A stretch of 64,000 nt of DNA from Streptomyces xiamenensis (GCF_000993785.3 NZ_CP009922.3:3038001-3102000), one strand, 5' to 3'; positions 32,002 to 40,826 are shown, counted from the stretch's first letter. Program-made: numbers and translations. The notes: generated by a model not told the origin, from the sequence alone.

Positions 32002-32771
32002 GCGGCCTCCAGCGCGGAGGGCCGTACCTGGACGCCGTTCTCGCCGTGCGTCACCCGTACGTCGAGCCCGTACACCCGGCTCAGCACGTCGGCGTCGAAC
32101 GCCCGCGCGGGCGGCCCGTCGGCGACGATCCGGCCGCCGTCCAGCAGCACCGCCTGGTCGCAGAAGTGCGCCGCGTGGTTGAGGTCGTGAATGGCGATCA
32201 GCGCCGTGACCCCCTCCTCCCGGGTCACCGAGCGGACGATCTGCAGCGTCTCGATCTGGTACCGGAGGTCGAGCGCGGAGGTGGGCTCGTCCAGCAGCAG
32301 CACCCGGGGCTGCTGCGCCAGGGCGCGCGCGATGAGCACCCGCTGCGCCTGCCCGCCGGAGAGCTGGGACATCGGGCGGTCGCCCAGCTCCGCCAGGCCG
32401 AGCCGTTCGATCGCGGCGTCCACGATCTCCCGGTCCGCGCGGGTGGGGCGCAGCCCGATGTGCGGGGTGCGGCCCAGCAGCACGGCCTCCCGTACGGTCT
32501 GCTCGAACGGGGTCGTCCCCGACTGCGGTACGTACGCGACGACCCGGGCGTGCTCGCGCCGCGGGGCGGTCAGCAGGTCCCGGCCGCCGAAGGAGACGCT
32601 GCCGCCGGCCGGGGTCAGCACCCGGGCGATGATCTTGGTGAGGGTGGATTTGCCGGAGCCGTTCGGGCCGAGCAGGGCGCAGAACGCGCCCTCCGCCACC
32701 CGCAGGTCGACGCCCTGCAGGACCGGGTTGCGCCGGTAGGCGAACCGGACCGCGCCGATGTCGAGACTCAC
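31998..32771 (-). CDS. ABC transporter ATPase, iron-complex/B12 (FecE) type
   Basis: 257 residues with Walker A GPNGSGKSTLTK, Q-loop YVPQSG, signature LSGGQAQRVLIARAL, Walker B VLLLDEPTSALD and the His switch IAIHDLNHA. The sequence pattern is of the FecE/FepC class. It overlaps the permease gene start on one side and the FAD protein gene on the other, so it is translationally coupled to both and energises the importer. Confidence 0.93.
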   Translation of the reverse strand: MSLDIGAVRFAYRRNPVLQGVDLRVAEGAFCALLGPNGSGKSTLTKIIARVLTPAGGSVSFGGRDLLTAPRREHARVVAYVPQSGTTPFEQTVREAVLLGRTPHIGLRPTRADREIVDAAIERLGLAELGDRPMSQLSGGQAQRVLIARALAQQPRVLLLDEPTSALDLRYQIETLQIVRSVTREEGVTALIAIHDLNHAAHFCDQAVLLDGGRIVADGPPARAFDADVLSRVYGLDVRVTHGENGVQVRPSALEAA

Positions 32772-33886
32772 TGGGCGGCCCTCCGGGTGAGGATGAGGTT
32801 GATGAAGATCGGGGCGCCGATGAACGCGACGACGATGCCGACCGGGATGACCGACGGGGCCAGCACCGTACGCCCCACCGTGTCCGCGATCACCAGCAGC
32901 AGACCGCCGGTCAGGAACGAGAACGGCAGCAGGTAGCGGTGGTCGGCGCCGATGGCCAGGCGGGCGATGTGTGGTCCGACCAGGCCGACGAAGCCGATCA
33001 CGCCGCAGAAGGAGACCACGACGGCGGCCAGGACGACGGAGACGACGATGAGGCCGACCCGGACGGCGGTGACGTTCACACCCAGGCTCTTGGCGGCGTC
33101 GTCACCGGCGAAGGCGATGGCGTTGAGGTCGCGGCTGAACCACAGCAGCAGCGGCAGCGCGGCCAGGGTGCACGCCCCCACGACGACGACATCGCCCCAG
33201 CCGGCGTTGTTCACCGAGCCGAAGGTCCAGCGCACGATGGCCTGGAGGGTGTTCTCGTCCGCCACGAACTGGAGGGCGGCGGTCATCGCCTCGAACAACT
33301 GGGTGAGCGCGATGCCGAGCAGCAGCAGGGTGGCGGTGGACATCGCCTTGGCCGAGGCCAGCCCCAGCACCACGGCGGACACGGCCAGCGCGGTGACCAG
33401 CGCGCTGCCGATGACCAGCCACGACCCGGAGCCGGCCGAGCCGCCGGTGAGCAGGATGGCCAGCGCGGCACCGAAGGCGGCGGCCGGCGAGACACCGAGC
33501 GTGAACGGGGAGACCAGCGGGTTGCGCAGCAGGCCCTGCATCACCACGCCCGCCAGGGAGAGCGCGGCGCCGGCCACGAAGGCGAGCAGCACCCGGGGCA
33601 GCCGCAGGTTGATGATGATCGAGTACGTCTGGGCGAAGTCCCGCTCCAGCACGCCGCCGAGCACGGCGAGCCGGATCGCGCGCCACACGTCCAGGAGTCC
33701 GGCGCCGGCCGTTCCGGCGGTGACGGACCAGGTGAGGACGAGGACGGTCACCGCCGTACCGGCCCACAGGACGGCGGGCCGGCCCAGCCGGGCGCCCCGG
33801 GTGCGGCGCTTTTCGGGGGCGGGGCGCGGGCCGGGGGCGGTGCCGGGGCCCGCCGCGGTCCTCGCGTCCCCCGTGGTGATGCTCAT
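32768..33886 (-). CDS. FecCD-family ABC permease
   Basis: 372 residues with a hydrophilic N-terminus of about 40 residues and roughly nine to ten membrane segments. LRLPRVLLAFVAGAALSLAG and QGLLRNPLVSPFTLGVS are the FecCD/BtuC core. Only one permease gene is present, so it should function as a homodimer. Co-transcribed with the binding lipoprotein (6 bp upstream) and the ATPase (4-base overlap). Confidence 0.93.
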   Translation of the reverse strand: MSITTGDARTAAGPGTAPGPRPAPEKRRTRGARLGRPAVLWAGTAVTVLVLTWSVTAGTAGAGLLDVWRAIRLAVLGGVLERDFAQTYSIIINLRLPRVLLAFVAGAALSLAGVVMQGLLRNPLVSPFTLGVSPAAAFGAALAILLTGGSAGSGSWLVIGSALVTALAVSAVVLGLASAKAMSTATLLLLGIALTQLFEAMTAALQFVADENTLQAIVRWTFGSVNNAGWGDVVVVGACTLAALPLLLWFSRDLNAIAFAGDDAAKSLGVNVTAVRVGLIVVSVVLAAVVVSFCGVIGFVGLVGPHIARLAIGADHRYLLPFSFLTGGLLLVIADTVGRTVLAPSVIPVGIVVAFIGAPIFINLILTRRAAQ

Positions 33887-33892
33887 CGCCGC

Positions 33893-34975
33893 TCAGCCCG
33901 CCTTCTGGATGTACGCGTCGTCGCCGGGGAAGTCCGCGCCCTGGAACTCGGTGGCCCAGCGCTCCAGGTACGTGCCCGGGTCGACGTCGGCGAACTCCCG
34001 CGGGTGCAGCCAGCTCGCCAGGTACAGCGCGCCGATGGCCTTGGACAGGCCGCTGGTGGCCCAGCCGTTGGTGACGAAGACCCGGTCCTCGGCGACGGCC
34101 GTGAGGTCCTGCCAGCCGGCCCGGCCGGTGAGTTCGGCGGCCAGGGTGTCGAAGCGCTCCTGGCCGGTGGGTTCGGCGGAGGGCCCGAACTCGTGGACCA
34201 CGACCTGCGGGTCGCGCTCCAGGATCGAGGCGGGGTCCACGGTGGTCTCGGCCTGCTGGTCGCCGCCGGTGTCCAGGTCGCCGTAGATGTTCTCGCCGCC
34301 GGCGGCCACGATGATCTGGTCGAAGCCGGAGCCCGGGAGGCCGGTGAGGTAGGGCTGCTCGGTCTCCCAGTACACGCGGACCGGGTCGGTGCCGGCCACC
34401 CGCTCGCTGATCACGTCGAAGATCTCGTCGTAGAACCCGGAGACCCGCTGGGCTCCTTCGGTCTCGCCGAAGACCTCGCCCAGCAGTTCCACGGTCTCGT
34501 GGAAGACGTCGAAGTCCCAGGCGGTGGCGACCACGACGGGGATGCCGAAGGGCTCCAGCTGCCGGGCGGCCTCCTGCCAGGCGCCGTTGCGCGGGATGAT
34601 GAGGACATCGGGGTCGAGTTCGGCGACCGACTCGTAGTTGATCTCCTGGAGGTCCTCGCTGACCACCTCGTCGTCGGATATCCCCAGGTAGGGCAGCCGG
34701 GCGGCGGAGACCCGGTCGTAGCCGACGACCCGGTCGCCGGCGCCGATGGCCTGGGCGAACTCGTTGCCGTAGCTGTTGAGGACGACGGCGCGCTCGGCGG
34801 GCCCGTCGAGTTCGACGGTGCGCCCGGCGTCGTCGACGACCGTGAGCGTCCGGTCACCGCCGCCGTCACCGCTGCTGTCGTCCGTCTCCTTGACCACGGT
34901 GCCGCACGCGCCCAGGGACAGCACGACACCGGTGACGGCGGCGAGGGCGACGGTGCGGGAAAGCCGTTGGCTCAT
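33893..34975 (-). CDS. substrate-binding lipoprotein, FepB/FhuD-like
   Basis: 360 residues. Lipoprotein signal with LSLGACG (Cys near 24), an acidic linker, then the class III periplasmic-binding fold (PF01497): RTVELDGPAERAVVLNSYGN at about 55, SVAELDPDVLIIPRNG at about 115, and a long central helix. It captures the substrate of the FecCD importer outside the cell. The family binds ferric siderophores, haem and cobalamin. Here the SAM riboswitch suggests the ligand is linked to sulfur metabolism. Confidence 0.92.
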   Translation of the reverse strand: MSQRLSRTVALAAVTGVVLSLGACGTVVKETDDSSGDGGGDRTLTVVDDAGRTVELDGPAERAVVLNSYGNEFAQAIGAGDRVVGYDRVSAARLPYLGISDDEVVSEDLQEINYESVAELDPDVLIIPRNGAWQEAARQLEPFGIPVVVATAWDFDVFHETVELLGEVFGETEGAQRVSGFYDEIFDVISERVAGTDPVRVYWETEQPYLTGLPGSGFDQIIVAAGGENIYGDLDTGGDQQAETTVDPASILERDPQVVVHEFGPSAEPTGQERFDTLAAELTGRAGWQDLTAVAEDRVFVTNGWATSGLSKAIGALYLASWLHPREFADVDPGTYLERWATEFQGADFPGDDAYIQKAG

Positions 34976-35002
34976 GATGAGGGGTTCCGTTCTGCGGGTG
35001 GG

Positions 35003-36169
35003 TCAGCGGGCGGGGGTGGGCGCGGCGTCCGGCCAGTACGGGTCGCCGAGGCTGAGCATCAGCCGGTTCGCCCAGCCGAAGAACGCGGTGGCGGCGACCA
35101 GGTCGGTCAGCTCGGTGTCCGCCAGCCCCTCGGCGCGCAGCCGGTCCACGTGGGCGGTGGTGGCGCTGACCGGGGTGGTGGCCAGGGCAGCGGCGAACTC
35201 GATGACCGCCGTCCACCGCGCGTCCTGCCCGGCGGCGAGCGGAGCGGTGGCGGCCGGAAGCCAGTCGGCGTCCCGCTGGAGGGAGACGCCGAGCAGCCGG
35301 TCCACGTCCTCGGGCCGCTTCGACATCTGGGCGGACTTGCGGGCGTGCACGGAGGCGCAGTAGACGCAGTCGGTCACCTTGCTGGTCGCGGCGGCGGCCA
35401 GTTCGCGTTCGGCGCGGGGCAGCCCTTCGCGGGTGGCGAAGATCGCGGCGTCCAGGGAGGTGCGGGCGGCCAGCACCCGGGGCAGCCGGGCCAGCAGCCG
35501 GAAGTACTCGCCGTTGGTCTTGCCCCGGAAGGAGTCCTCCTGCTCGGGGGTGAGTTCGTCGGTGGGCACGGGGGGCACCCAGGCCGTCCAGGACAGGAGC
35601 TCACGGGTGTACGCGACGGGGCGCTCGCGTCCGTTGGACGCCACCCGCGCGGTGCTCTTGGTGCGGCCCCGCCCCGGCGTGGGGCGGTGCGGCGTGTCGG
35701 CCGGCTCGGGGTTCTGCCCCTGGAGCAGCCGCAGTCCCTGGATGGCGCGCGCCTGGAAGGCGGTGAAAGCGGCGACCTGCGAGATGACGACGATGTCGTC
35801 GGGCGTCCAGCCGGCTTCGGTCAGCAGGTCGAGGTCCGCGCGGGTGGCCAGGGCGGGGGAGACGGAGATGAGGTCGACGTGGGCGGCGGCGGCGCGCAGC
35901 GTGGGGTCCTCGGGCAGTTCGTCGCTGAGGAACGCGGTGTCCGCCCCGAGCCGTACGTGATCTTGGACGAGCGCGTCGACGCCGTGCCGGCGCGCGGCCA
36001 GGGCGGCCAGCCCCCGGCGTACCGGTACGCTCACCGCCGCCTCGCCGCCGAACAGCGCGTCCGAGGCTTCCTGGGCGCGCTGTGCGACCAGCGGTTTGGT
36101 GGCCCTGGCCGCCGCGATCCGCTCGTCGAGCCCGGCCAGTCGTGCGATGTCGTCGGGGGTGGTGCTCAT
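35003..36169 (-). CDS. fused CMD/alkylhydroperoxidase (AhpD-like) protein
   Basis: 388 residues made of two AhpD-like halves. The N-terminal half (about 1-180) is a CMD-fold domain with a single region ISQVAAFTAFQARAIQG, and the C-terminal half (about 195-380) has the redox motif TDCVYCASVHARKS (CxxCxxxH). The halves correspond to what in other bacteria are two adjacent proteins, the Avi_7170 and Avi_7169 families, here fused. Those families occur beside ABC importers and flavin oxygenases in sulfur- or peptide-uptake loci. Start ATG 36169 follows GAGGCGGAA. First gene after the riboswitch. Confidence 0.85.
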   Translation of the reverse strand: MSTTPDDIARLAGLDERIAAARATKPLVAQRAQEASDALFGGEAAVSVPVRRGLAALAARRHGVDALVQDHVRLGADTAFLSDELPEDPTLRAAAAHVDLISVSPALATRADLDLLTEAGWTPDDIVVISQVAAFTAFQARAIQGLRLLQGQNPEPADTPHRPTPGRGRTKSTARVASNGRERPVAYTRELLSWTAWVPPVPTDELTPEQEDSFRGKTNGEYFRLLARLPRVLAARTSLDAAIFATREGLPRAERELAAAATSKVTDCVYCASVHARKSAQMSKRPEDVDRLLGVSLQRDADWLPAATAPLAAGQDARWTAVIEFAAALATTPVSATTAHVDRLRAEGLADTELTDLVAATAFFGWANRLMLSLGDPYWPDAAPTPAR

Positions 36170-36254
36170 GAGTTCCGCCTCGTGGTGCTCGGTCGCGTGG
36201 TCGGCCGAGGCACGGGCAAACATGTCGAAATCGTCGAGGACGAGAACGAGGTCT

Positions 36255-36372
36255 CACGAGGAGCACGCTTGCCGCATCACCGCAGCCCGGTCGTCGGTCC
36301 CGGGGGCACCCCGCCGTGCAGGAGGGTTGCCGGCCAGCGAGCCGGGACTTGGCGCTGGCGCTCTTGACCTGA
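36255..36372 (-). promoter_or_regulatory. SAM-IV-type riboswitch
   Basis: Minus-strand RNA contains GGUCAAGAGCGCCAGCG, then CCCGGCUCGCUGGCCGGCAA, then CCCUCC, GGGGUGCCCC, GACGACC and GCGGCAAGCG in order. These are the conserved blocks of the SAM-IV aptamer (also shared with the SAM-I/IV variant). It lies about 86 bases before the start codon at 36169. A TAGGTT -10 (36383-36378) sits just upstream. SAM binding would switch off the importer/oxidoreductase operon, i.e. expression when methionine or SAM is scarce. Confidence 0.88.
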
Positions 36373-36413
36373 TCAGCAACCTAGCACCACCGACTCCGCG
36401 CGAAACACCCACT

Positions 36414-36493
36414 GTCCGCCATATGAGACCAACGCGTCTCACGCGGAGGGACGGCCCAGTTCTCGCAAGGGCACCCTGTCCGTCATGTGAGAC
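36414..36493. promoter_or_regulatory. repeated TGAGAC operator-like elements
   Basis: Two 16-bp direct repeats with two mismatches, GTCCGCCATATGAGAC (36414-36429) and GTCCGTCATGTGAGAC (36478-36493). The first is also half of an inverted repeat TGAGAC-N6-GTCTCA (36424-36441). They sit directly upstream of the promoter driving the riboswitch transcript, the position for a transcription-factor array. Confidence 0.6.
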
Positions 36494-36518
36494 ACGCACG
36501 CAGGCGCGCACGTGGGGA

Positions 36519-36547
36519 CGGGCCCCGGATCGGCGACCCGGGGCCCG
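36519..36547 (-). terminator. terminator of the I36 inhibitor gene
   Basis: CGGGCCCCGG (36519-36528) and CCGGGGCCCG (36538-36547), 17 bp beyond the stop codon. Confidence 0.75.
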
Positions 36548-36563
36548 CGTGCTCAGGGGGAGA

Positions 36564-36941
36564 TCAACAGGAGGAGCCGACCTTGAAGGAGGTCATCTTG
36601 TCGTTGAAGTGCGAGGCCACCGCCGCCTCGGACTTGCCCGGGCCGACGGAGAACATGCAGCCGGTGTACTTGTCGTGCTGGTAGACGGCGACCGTCTTGT
36701 CAGTGCGGTTCCAGTAGGAGGTCATCTTGTCGTTGAAGTCGTTGCCGACGTTCGACACGGAGCTCTTGGACTGCAGGAACTTGCCGGTGTAGCTGGAGTG
36801 CTCCCACACGCAGAAGTTCCCGGCCGAGCACTGACTGGAATCAGCCGCCGCCGGCACCGCCGCCAGCCCCGCGGTCGCCACCGCGAAGGTCAGCGCCGCC
36901 CCGATGCTCGCCAGACGTGAGGCAATCTTCCGGTTTTCCAC
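36564..36941 (-). CDS. secreted peptidase inhibitor family I36 protein
   Basis: 125 residues. Signal peptide from MENRKIASRL to VPAAADS; mature domain of about 95 residues with CSAGNFCVWEHSSYTGKF and YQHDKYTGCMFSVGPG, the beta/gamma-crystallin-like SMI/I36 pattern with paired Cys. These proteins inhibit secreted metalloproteases or are simply stable extracellular proteins. Start GTG 36941 with AGGGGGG 8 bases upstream; longer starts lack a signal peptide at the N-terminus. Confidence 0.88.
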   Translation of the reverse strand: MENRKIASRLASIGAALTFAVATAGLAAVPAAADSSQCSAGNFCVWEHSSYTGKFLQSKSSVSNVGNDFNDKMTSYWNRTDKTVAVYQHDKYTGCMFSVGPGKSEAAVASHFNDKMTSFKVGSSC

Positions 36942-37270
36942 CTGGAATCCCCCTATGTTTTGTGTGCCTGTCATTACACGATGTGTGCGCAAGAAGGCTA
37001 GGAGCGCCACGGTGGCCCGGACCAGAGGACCTATGACCGCCCGACCATCGGAACGCTCCTCAACTCCTGCTGGAATCGGCCGAGTTGCAAGATTGGTGCC
37101 CGGACCGGATCCCCCCGGACGAGTGACCGGCACGGCGCCGGGATGACGCCCGCAGACACCGCCGACCCCCCTCCTGTTGCGCCACGAGCCACGATCCACC
37201 GCCTCGTCCTCCCCCGACCGATGCCCGGACGCCCGCAGCCCCGCCGCCGGACCCCCTCTACGCTGCCCCG

Positions 37271-38980
37271 GTGAACGACATCCCCCTGGAGCCGGCCGCC
37301 CCCGCCCGCAGCGGGCTGACCGTCGATGCCGTGGTCCGCCACTTCGCCGACCTCCTGGAGCCCGGGCCGCCCCACTGCGGGCCGGGCGACGGCCAGATCG
37401 CCGACGTGGTCATCGCCGAGCCGGGAGAACCCCTCGACGGGGCGGCCGGCGCCCTCGTCCTCGCGATCGGCGTACGGGAGACGGAGGCACCCGCGATGGT
37501 GGCGGCAGCCGGCGCCGCCGGAGCGACCGCGCTCGCCGTGCGCACCCACGGCGAGGAACTGCCGGACGCGGTACGCGCGGCGGCCGAACACACCGGGATC
37601 GCCGTCCTCGGCATCCCCCGGGGGCTGCGCTGGGACCGCGCGGAGGCCGAGGTACGGGCCGCCCTCGCCGTACCGTCCGGCGCGCTCGCGGCGGGCCGCG
37701 ACGGCGACCTGTTCTCCCTGGCGCAGACCGTGGCCACGCTCACCCACGGGGTGGTCAGCATCGAGGACGGCGCGCACCGCGTCGTCGCGTACGCCGGCTC
37801 CGGCGACGAGGCCGACGAACTGCGCCGCCGCTCCATCCTCGGCCGCAGCTGCCCCGAGCCCTATCTGGCGCTGCTGCGCCGGCTCGGCGTGTACCAGCGC
37901 GTCCGCGAGGGCGACGAGGTCGTCCCGGTCGGGGAGCAGCCGGAGATGGGCGCGCGGCGACGGCTGGCGATCGGGATCAACGCCGGACGCCGCCCGCTGG
38001 GGATCATCTGGGTGCAGGAGGGCGGCCGGCCGCTCGCCGCACGGACACCCGAACTACTGCGCGGCGCCGCCCGCATCGCCGCCGCACAACTCGCCGACCA
38101 CTACTTCCAGGGCGACGCGCGCGCCCGGCTCGCCTCCCGCGAGGAGCTCAGCCACGGACTGCTCACCGGCCGGTTCGACGCCGCCGCCCTCGCCGCCCAC
38201 CTCGGCATCGACCCGGCCGCCGGAGCAGACGTGGTCGCCGTCGACCTGCGCGGCCCGGCCGACGGAGTCGCCCCCGCACCGGCGGACGTCCGCCGCGCCG
38301 AGGCGGCCGGCATCACCTCCGTCCATGCCGCCGCGCACCGGGAGAACGCCCTCGTCGTCCAGGCCTGCGGGCAGATCTACGCCATCCTCCCGTCCCCGGC
38401 GGGAGCCCCGCGCCCACGAGCCGCCGCCGACGCGGGGACACCGCCCGACGAGGCAAGCCTGGTGCGCTGGGCCGAGGAACTGGTGGTCACGCTGCGCCGC
38501 ATGACCGGCACCCCGGTCCAGGCGGTCGTGGCCGGCCGCGCCGAGCGGCTGACCGACATCCCCTCCGTCAAGCTCCGCGGCCACCGCGCGCTGCGCCTGT
38601 TGGCCCGCACCCAGGCCACCACTGTCGGCACCCACACCCGGCTCGCCCCGGCCCTGCTCGTCGGCGACACCCTGGAACTGCTGGAGCGGACACCGCGGTT
38701 GCGCTTTCCCGCGGTGGCCGCCCTCGCCGCGCGCGACCGTGACCAGGGCACCGACCTGGCCCGGTCCCTGATGCTCTACCTCGACGGGTTCGGCGACGTC
38801 ACGGCGGTGGCCGGACAGCTCAACGTGCACCCCAACACGCTGCGTTACCGGGTCCGCAAGGCGGTGGCGCTGACGGGCCTCGACCTCGCCGACCCCGAAC
38901 ACCGGCTCGCCGCCACGCTCCAGCTGCGCCTGGAGCTGAACCCACGGGATGCGAGCGACGCGGCCTTCCCGGGCGTCTGA
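37271..38980 (+). CDS. PucR/CdaR-family transcriptional regulator
   Basis: 569 residues. The N-terminal half is the PucR sensory region (TVDAVVRHFADLLEPG, with GALVLAIGV), the middle has a GAF-like part (GVVSIEDGAHRVVAYAG), and the C-terminal HTH is VAGQLNVHPNTLRYRVRKA (about 525-545), the HTH_30 signature. PucR-type activators respond to purine or amino-acid catabolites. A TACGCT (37259-37264) six bases before the GTG at 37271 suggests a leaderless transcript. The MHS transporter gene follows in the same direction, so it may control uptake of its ligand. Confidence 0.9.
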   Translation: MNDIPLEPAAPARSGLTVDAVVRHFADLLEPGPPHCGPGDGQIADVVIAEPGEPLDGAAGALVLAIGVRETEAPAMVAAAGAAGATALAVRTHGEELPDAVRAAAEHTGIAVLGIPRGLRWDRAEAEVRAALAVPSGALAAGRDGDLFSLAQTVATLTHGVVSIEDGAHRVVAYAGSGDEADELRRRSILGRSCPEPYLALLRRLGVYQRVREGDEVVPVGEQPEMGARRRLAIGINAGRRPLGIIWVQEGGRPLAARTPELLRGAARIAAAQLADHYFQGDARARLASREELSHGLLTGRFDAAALAAHLGIDPAAGADVVAVDLRGPADGVAPAPADVRRAEAAGITSVHAAAHRENALVVQACGQIYAILPSPAGAPRPRAAADAGTPPDEASLVRWAEELVVTLRRMTGTPVQAVVAGRAERLTDIPSVKLRGHRALRLLARTQATTVGTHTRLAPALLVGDTLELLERTPRLRFPAVAALAARDRDQGTDLARSLMLYLDGFGDVTAVAGQLNVHPNTLRYRVRKAVALTGLDLADPEHRLAATLQLRLELNPRDASDAAFPGV

Positions 38981-39131
38981 GCCGCGACCCCGTTGTCGGG
39001 ACGGACACATCGGGGCCCCGAGCGCTGTCGTGGCGGACAAGAGGTGGGGCGGGCGGGACGGCTTACGTTCACACCCTGTTCGCCTTCCACGACGGCGTCC
39101 CTGCCCCGACCACTCCCCCCGGAGGCCCGTC

Positions 39132-40463
39132 ATGTCTTCCTCCGCGCCCCCCGGCGCCACCGCCGACCAGCCCACCACCGACGCCGCTTCCGCCCCGGCC
39201 GGCATGCGGCGGATCGCCACCGCCAGCTTCGTCGGCACGGCCATCGAGTTCTACGACTACTACATCTACGGAACCGCGGCCGCCCTCGTCCTCAACGACG
39301 CCTTCTTCCCCGAACTCTCCAAGACGGCCGGCACCCTGGCCAGCCTGTCCACCTTCGCGGTCGGCTTCGCCGCCCGCCCCCTGGGCGCCGCGATCTTCGG
39401 CCACTTCGGCGACCGGGTGGGCCGCAAGGCCGTCCTGGTGGTCTCCCTGCTGATGATGGGCCTGTCCACCGGGCTCATCGGGCTGCTGCCCGGCTACGCC
39501 ACCCTCGGCGTACTGGCGCCGATCCTGCTCGTGCTGCTGCGGATCATCCAGGGCCTGGGCCTGGGCGGCGAGTGGGGCGGTGCCGCGCTCCTCGCCGTCG
39601 AACACGCCCCCAAGAACAAACGCGGCCTGTACGCCGCGGCACCCCAGATGGGCTCACCCGTCGGCTACTTCGCGGCCACCCTCACCTTCCTGATCATGTC
39701 CTCGGTGCTGGACGACGCCTCGTTCGACAGTTGGGGCTGGCGCATCCCCTTCCTGCTCTCGTTCGTCCTGGTCGCCGTTGGCCTCGTGATCCGCCTCAAG
39801 GTCGCCGAGACGCCCGCCTTCACGAAGGTCACCGAACAGCGCGAGACGGCCAAGGCCCCGCTGGCTGAGGCGTTCCGCAAGCACCCCAGGGAGATGCTGC
39901 TCGGCGCCGGGATGATCACCGTCGTGTACGTCATGTTCTACACGGCGGCCACCTACTGCATGACCTACACCACCGACGACCTCGGCATCCCCAAGAACGA
40001 CATGCTGCTGCTCACCCTTGTCGCCGTCGTGGTTCTCGGCGTCTCCACCTACCTCGTGGCCCGGTGGTCGGACCGCGTCGGCCGCCGCAAACTGATCCTC
40101 GGCGGCGCGGCGTTCGGCATCGTCTGGGGCGCCGTCCTCTTCCCCCTGCTCGACACCGGCAACTACCTCCTCATCGCCGTGGCGCTGAGCGGTGCCCTGC
40201 TGTGCATGGGCATCATCTACGGCCCGGCCGGCGCCTACCTGCCCGAACTGTTCGGCACCAGGATGCGCTACTCCGGCGCCGGCTTCTCCTACAACCTTGG
40301 CGGCGTCCTGGGCGGCGCGGCGGCCCCGCTCATCGTCACAGCCCTGGCGGAGAACTACAGCGCCTCGGTCGGCGGCTGGTTCATGAGCGCCATGGCCCTG
40401 TTCTCCCTGCTGTGCACCCTGGCCCTCCCCGAAACGAAGGAACGCGACCTGGACACCGTCTGA
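39132..40463 (+). CDS. MHS-family (metabolite:H+ symporter) MFS transporter
   Basis: 443 residues with about twelve membrane segments. TAIEFYDYYIYGTAAALVL and GHFGDRVGRKAVLVVSLL are the MHS and motif A signatures, and GLGLGGEWGGAALLAVEHAP is the MHS loop. The family imports carboxylates such as shikimate, citrate, proline/betaine or alpha-ketoglutarate by proton symport. Start ATG 39132 after GGAGG. The gene is 151 bp downstream of the PucR gene and followed by a terminator. Confidence 0.92.
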   Translation: MSSSAPPGATADQPTTDAASAPAGMRRIATASFVGTAIEFYDYYIYGTAAALVLNDAFFPELSKTAGTLASLSTFAVGFAARPLGAAIFGHFGDRVGRKAVLVVSLLMMGLSTGLIGLLPGYATLGVLAPILLVLLRIIQGLGLGGEWGGAALLAVEHAPKNKRGLYAAAPQMGSPVGYFAATLTFLIMSSVLDDASFDSWGWRIPFLLSFVLVAVGLVIRLKVAETPAFTKVTEQRETAKAPLAEAFRKHPREMLLGAGMITVVYVMFYTAATYCMTYTTDDLGIPKNDMLLLTLVAVVVLGVSTYLVARWSDRVGRRKLILGGAAFGIVWGAVLFPLLDTGNYLLIAVALSGALLCMGIIYGPAGAYLPELFGTRMRYSGAGFSYNLGGVLGGAAAPLIVTALAENYSASVGGWFMSAMALFSLLCTLALPETKERDLDTV

Positions 40464-40483
40464 CCCCCGCCCCCAGACCACCC

Positions 40484-40515
40484 GGCCCAGGCAAGGCCCC
40501 CGCCCTGCCTGGGCC
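40484..40515 (+). terminator. terminator after the MHS transporter
   Basis: GGCCCAGGCA (40484-40493) and TGCCTGGGCC (40506-40515), then a short TTCC. Confidence 0.8.
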
Positions 40516-40558
40516 TTCCACCTCCCGCCTCCCATCGCACGGAACGCCGGAGAAACAC

Positions 40559-40800
40559 CTACAGGTCGTCGGGCAGAAGCCGGAACGCGTGGTCCCCGGT
40601 GAGCGGGCTGCCGAAGTCCGGAAGACCTGCGCGCCAATCACACCCATGCGCAAAGGGCCTGGGGCCTACGCCGTGCGAGTGTCCGTGCCGCGCGGGATGT
40701 AAAGGTCGTCGCCGAAGACGGCGGAGATCTGGATCTGGCCGCCGAGGGCGGCGGGCATGCCGAGGTGGCCGGGCGACAGGAATTCGGCACGAATCTCGCA
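40559..40800 (-). pseudogene. 3'-end remnants of one or two unidentified genes
   Basis: Two minus-strand stretches have coding character (strong G/C third positions) but no gene body. 40800 to 40666 encodes EIRAEFLSPGHLGMPAALGG, then QIQISAVFGDDLYIPRGTDT before TAG. About 40640 to 40559 encodes GLPDFGSPLTGDHAFRLLPD before TAG. They could be one gene with a frameshift. I do not recognise the protein. They lie between a backbone gene and the tRNA-derived repeat, where loss of sequence by element insertion is expected. Confidence 0.45.
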
Positions 40801-40826
40801 CGGGGCGCCCAACAGATTCGAGCACG

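Noticed and set aside
32939-36367. A 1142-codon plus-strand open frame opposite the importer operon
   Set aside because: It is antisense to four well-supported genes. Long antisense frames arise from G/C-rich third positions; the protein is repetitive Gly/Val/Asp/Arg with no domain.
36254-36511. An 85-codon minus-strand open frame over the riboswitch
   Set aside because: It covers the SAM-IV aptamer and operator repeats and has no coding pattern; a leader peptide is not needed to explain the region.
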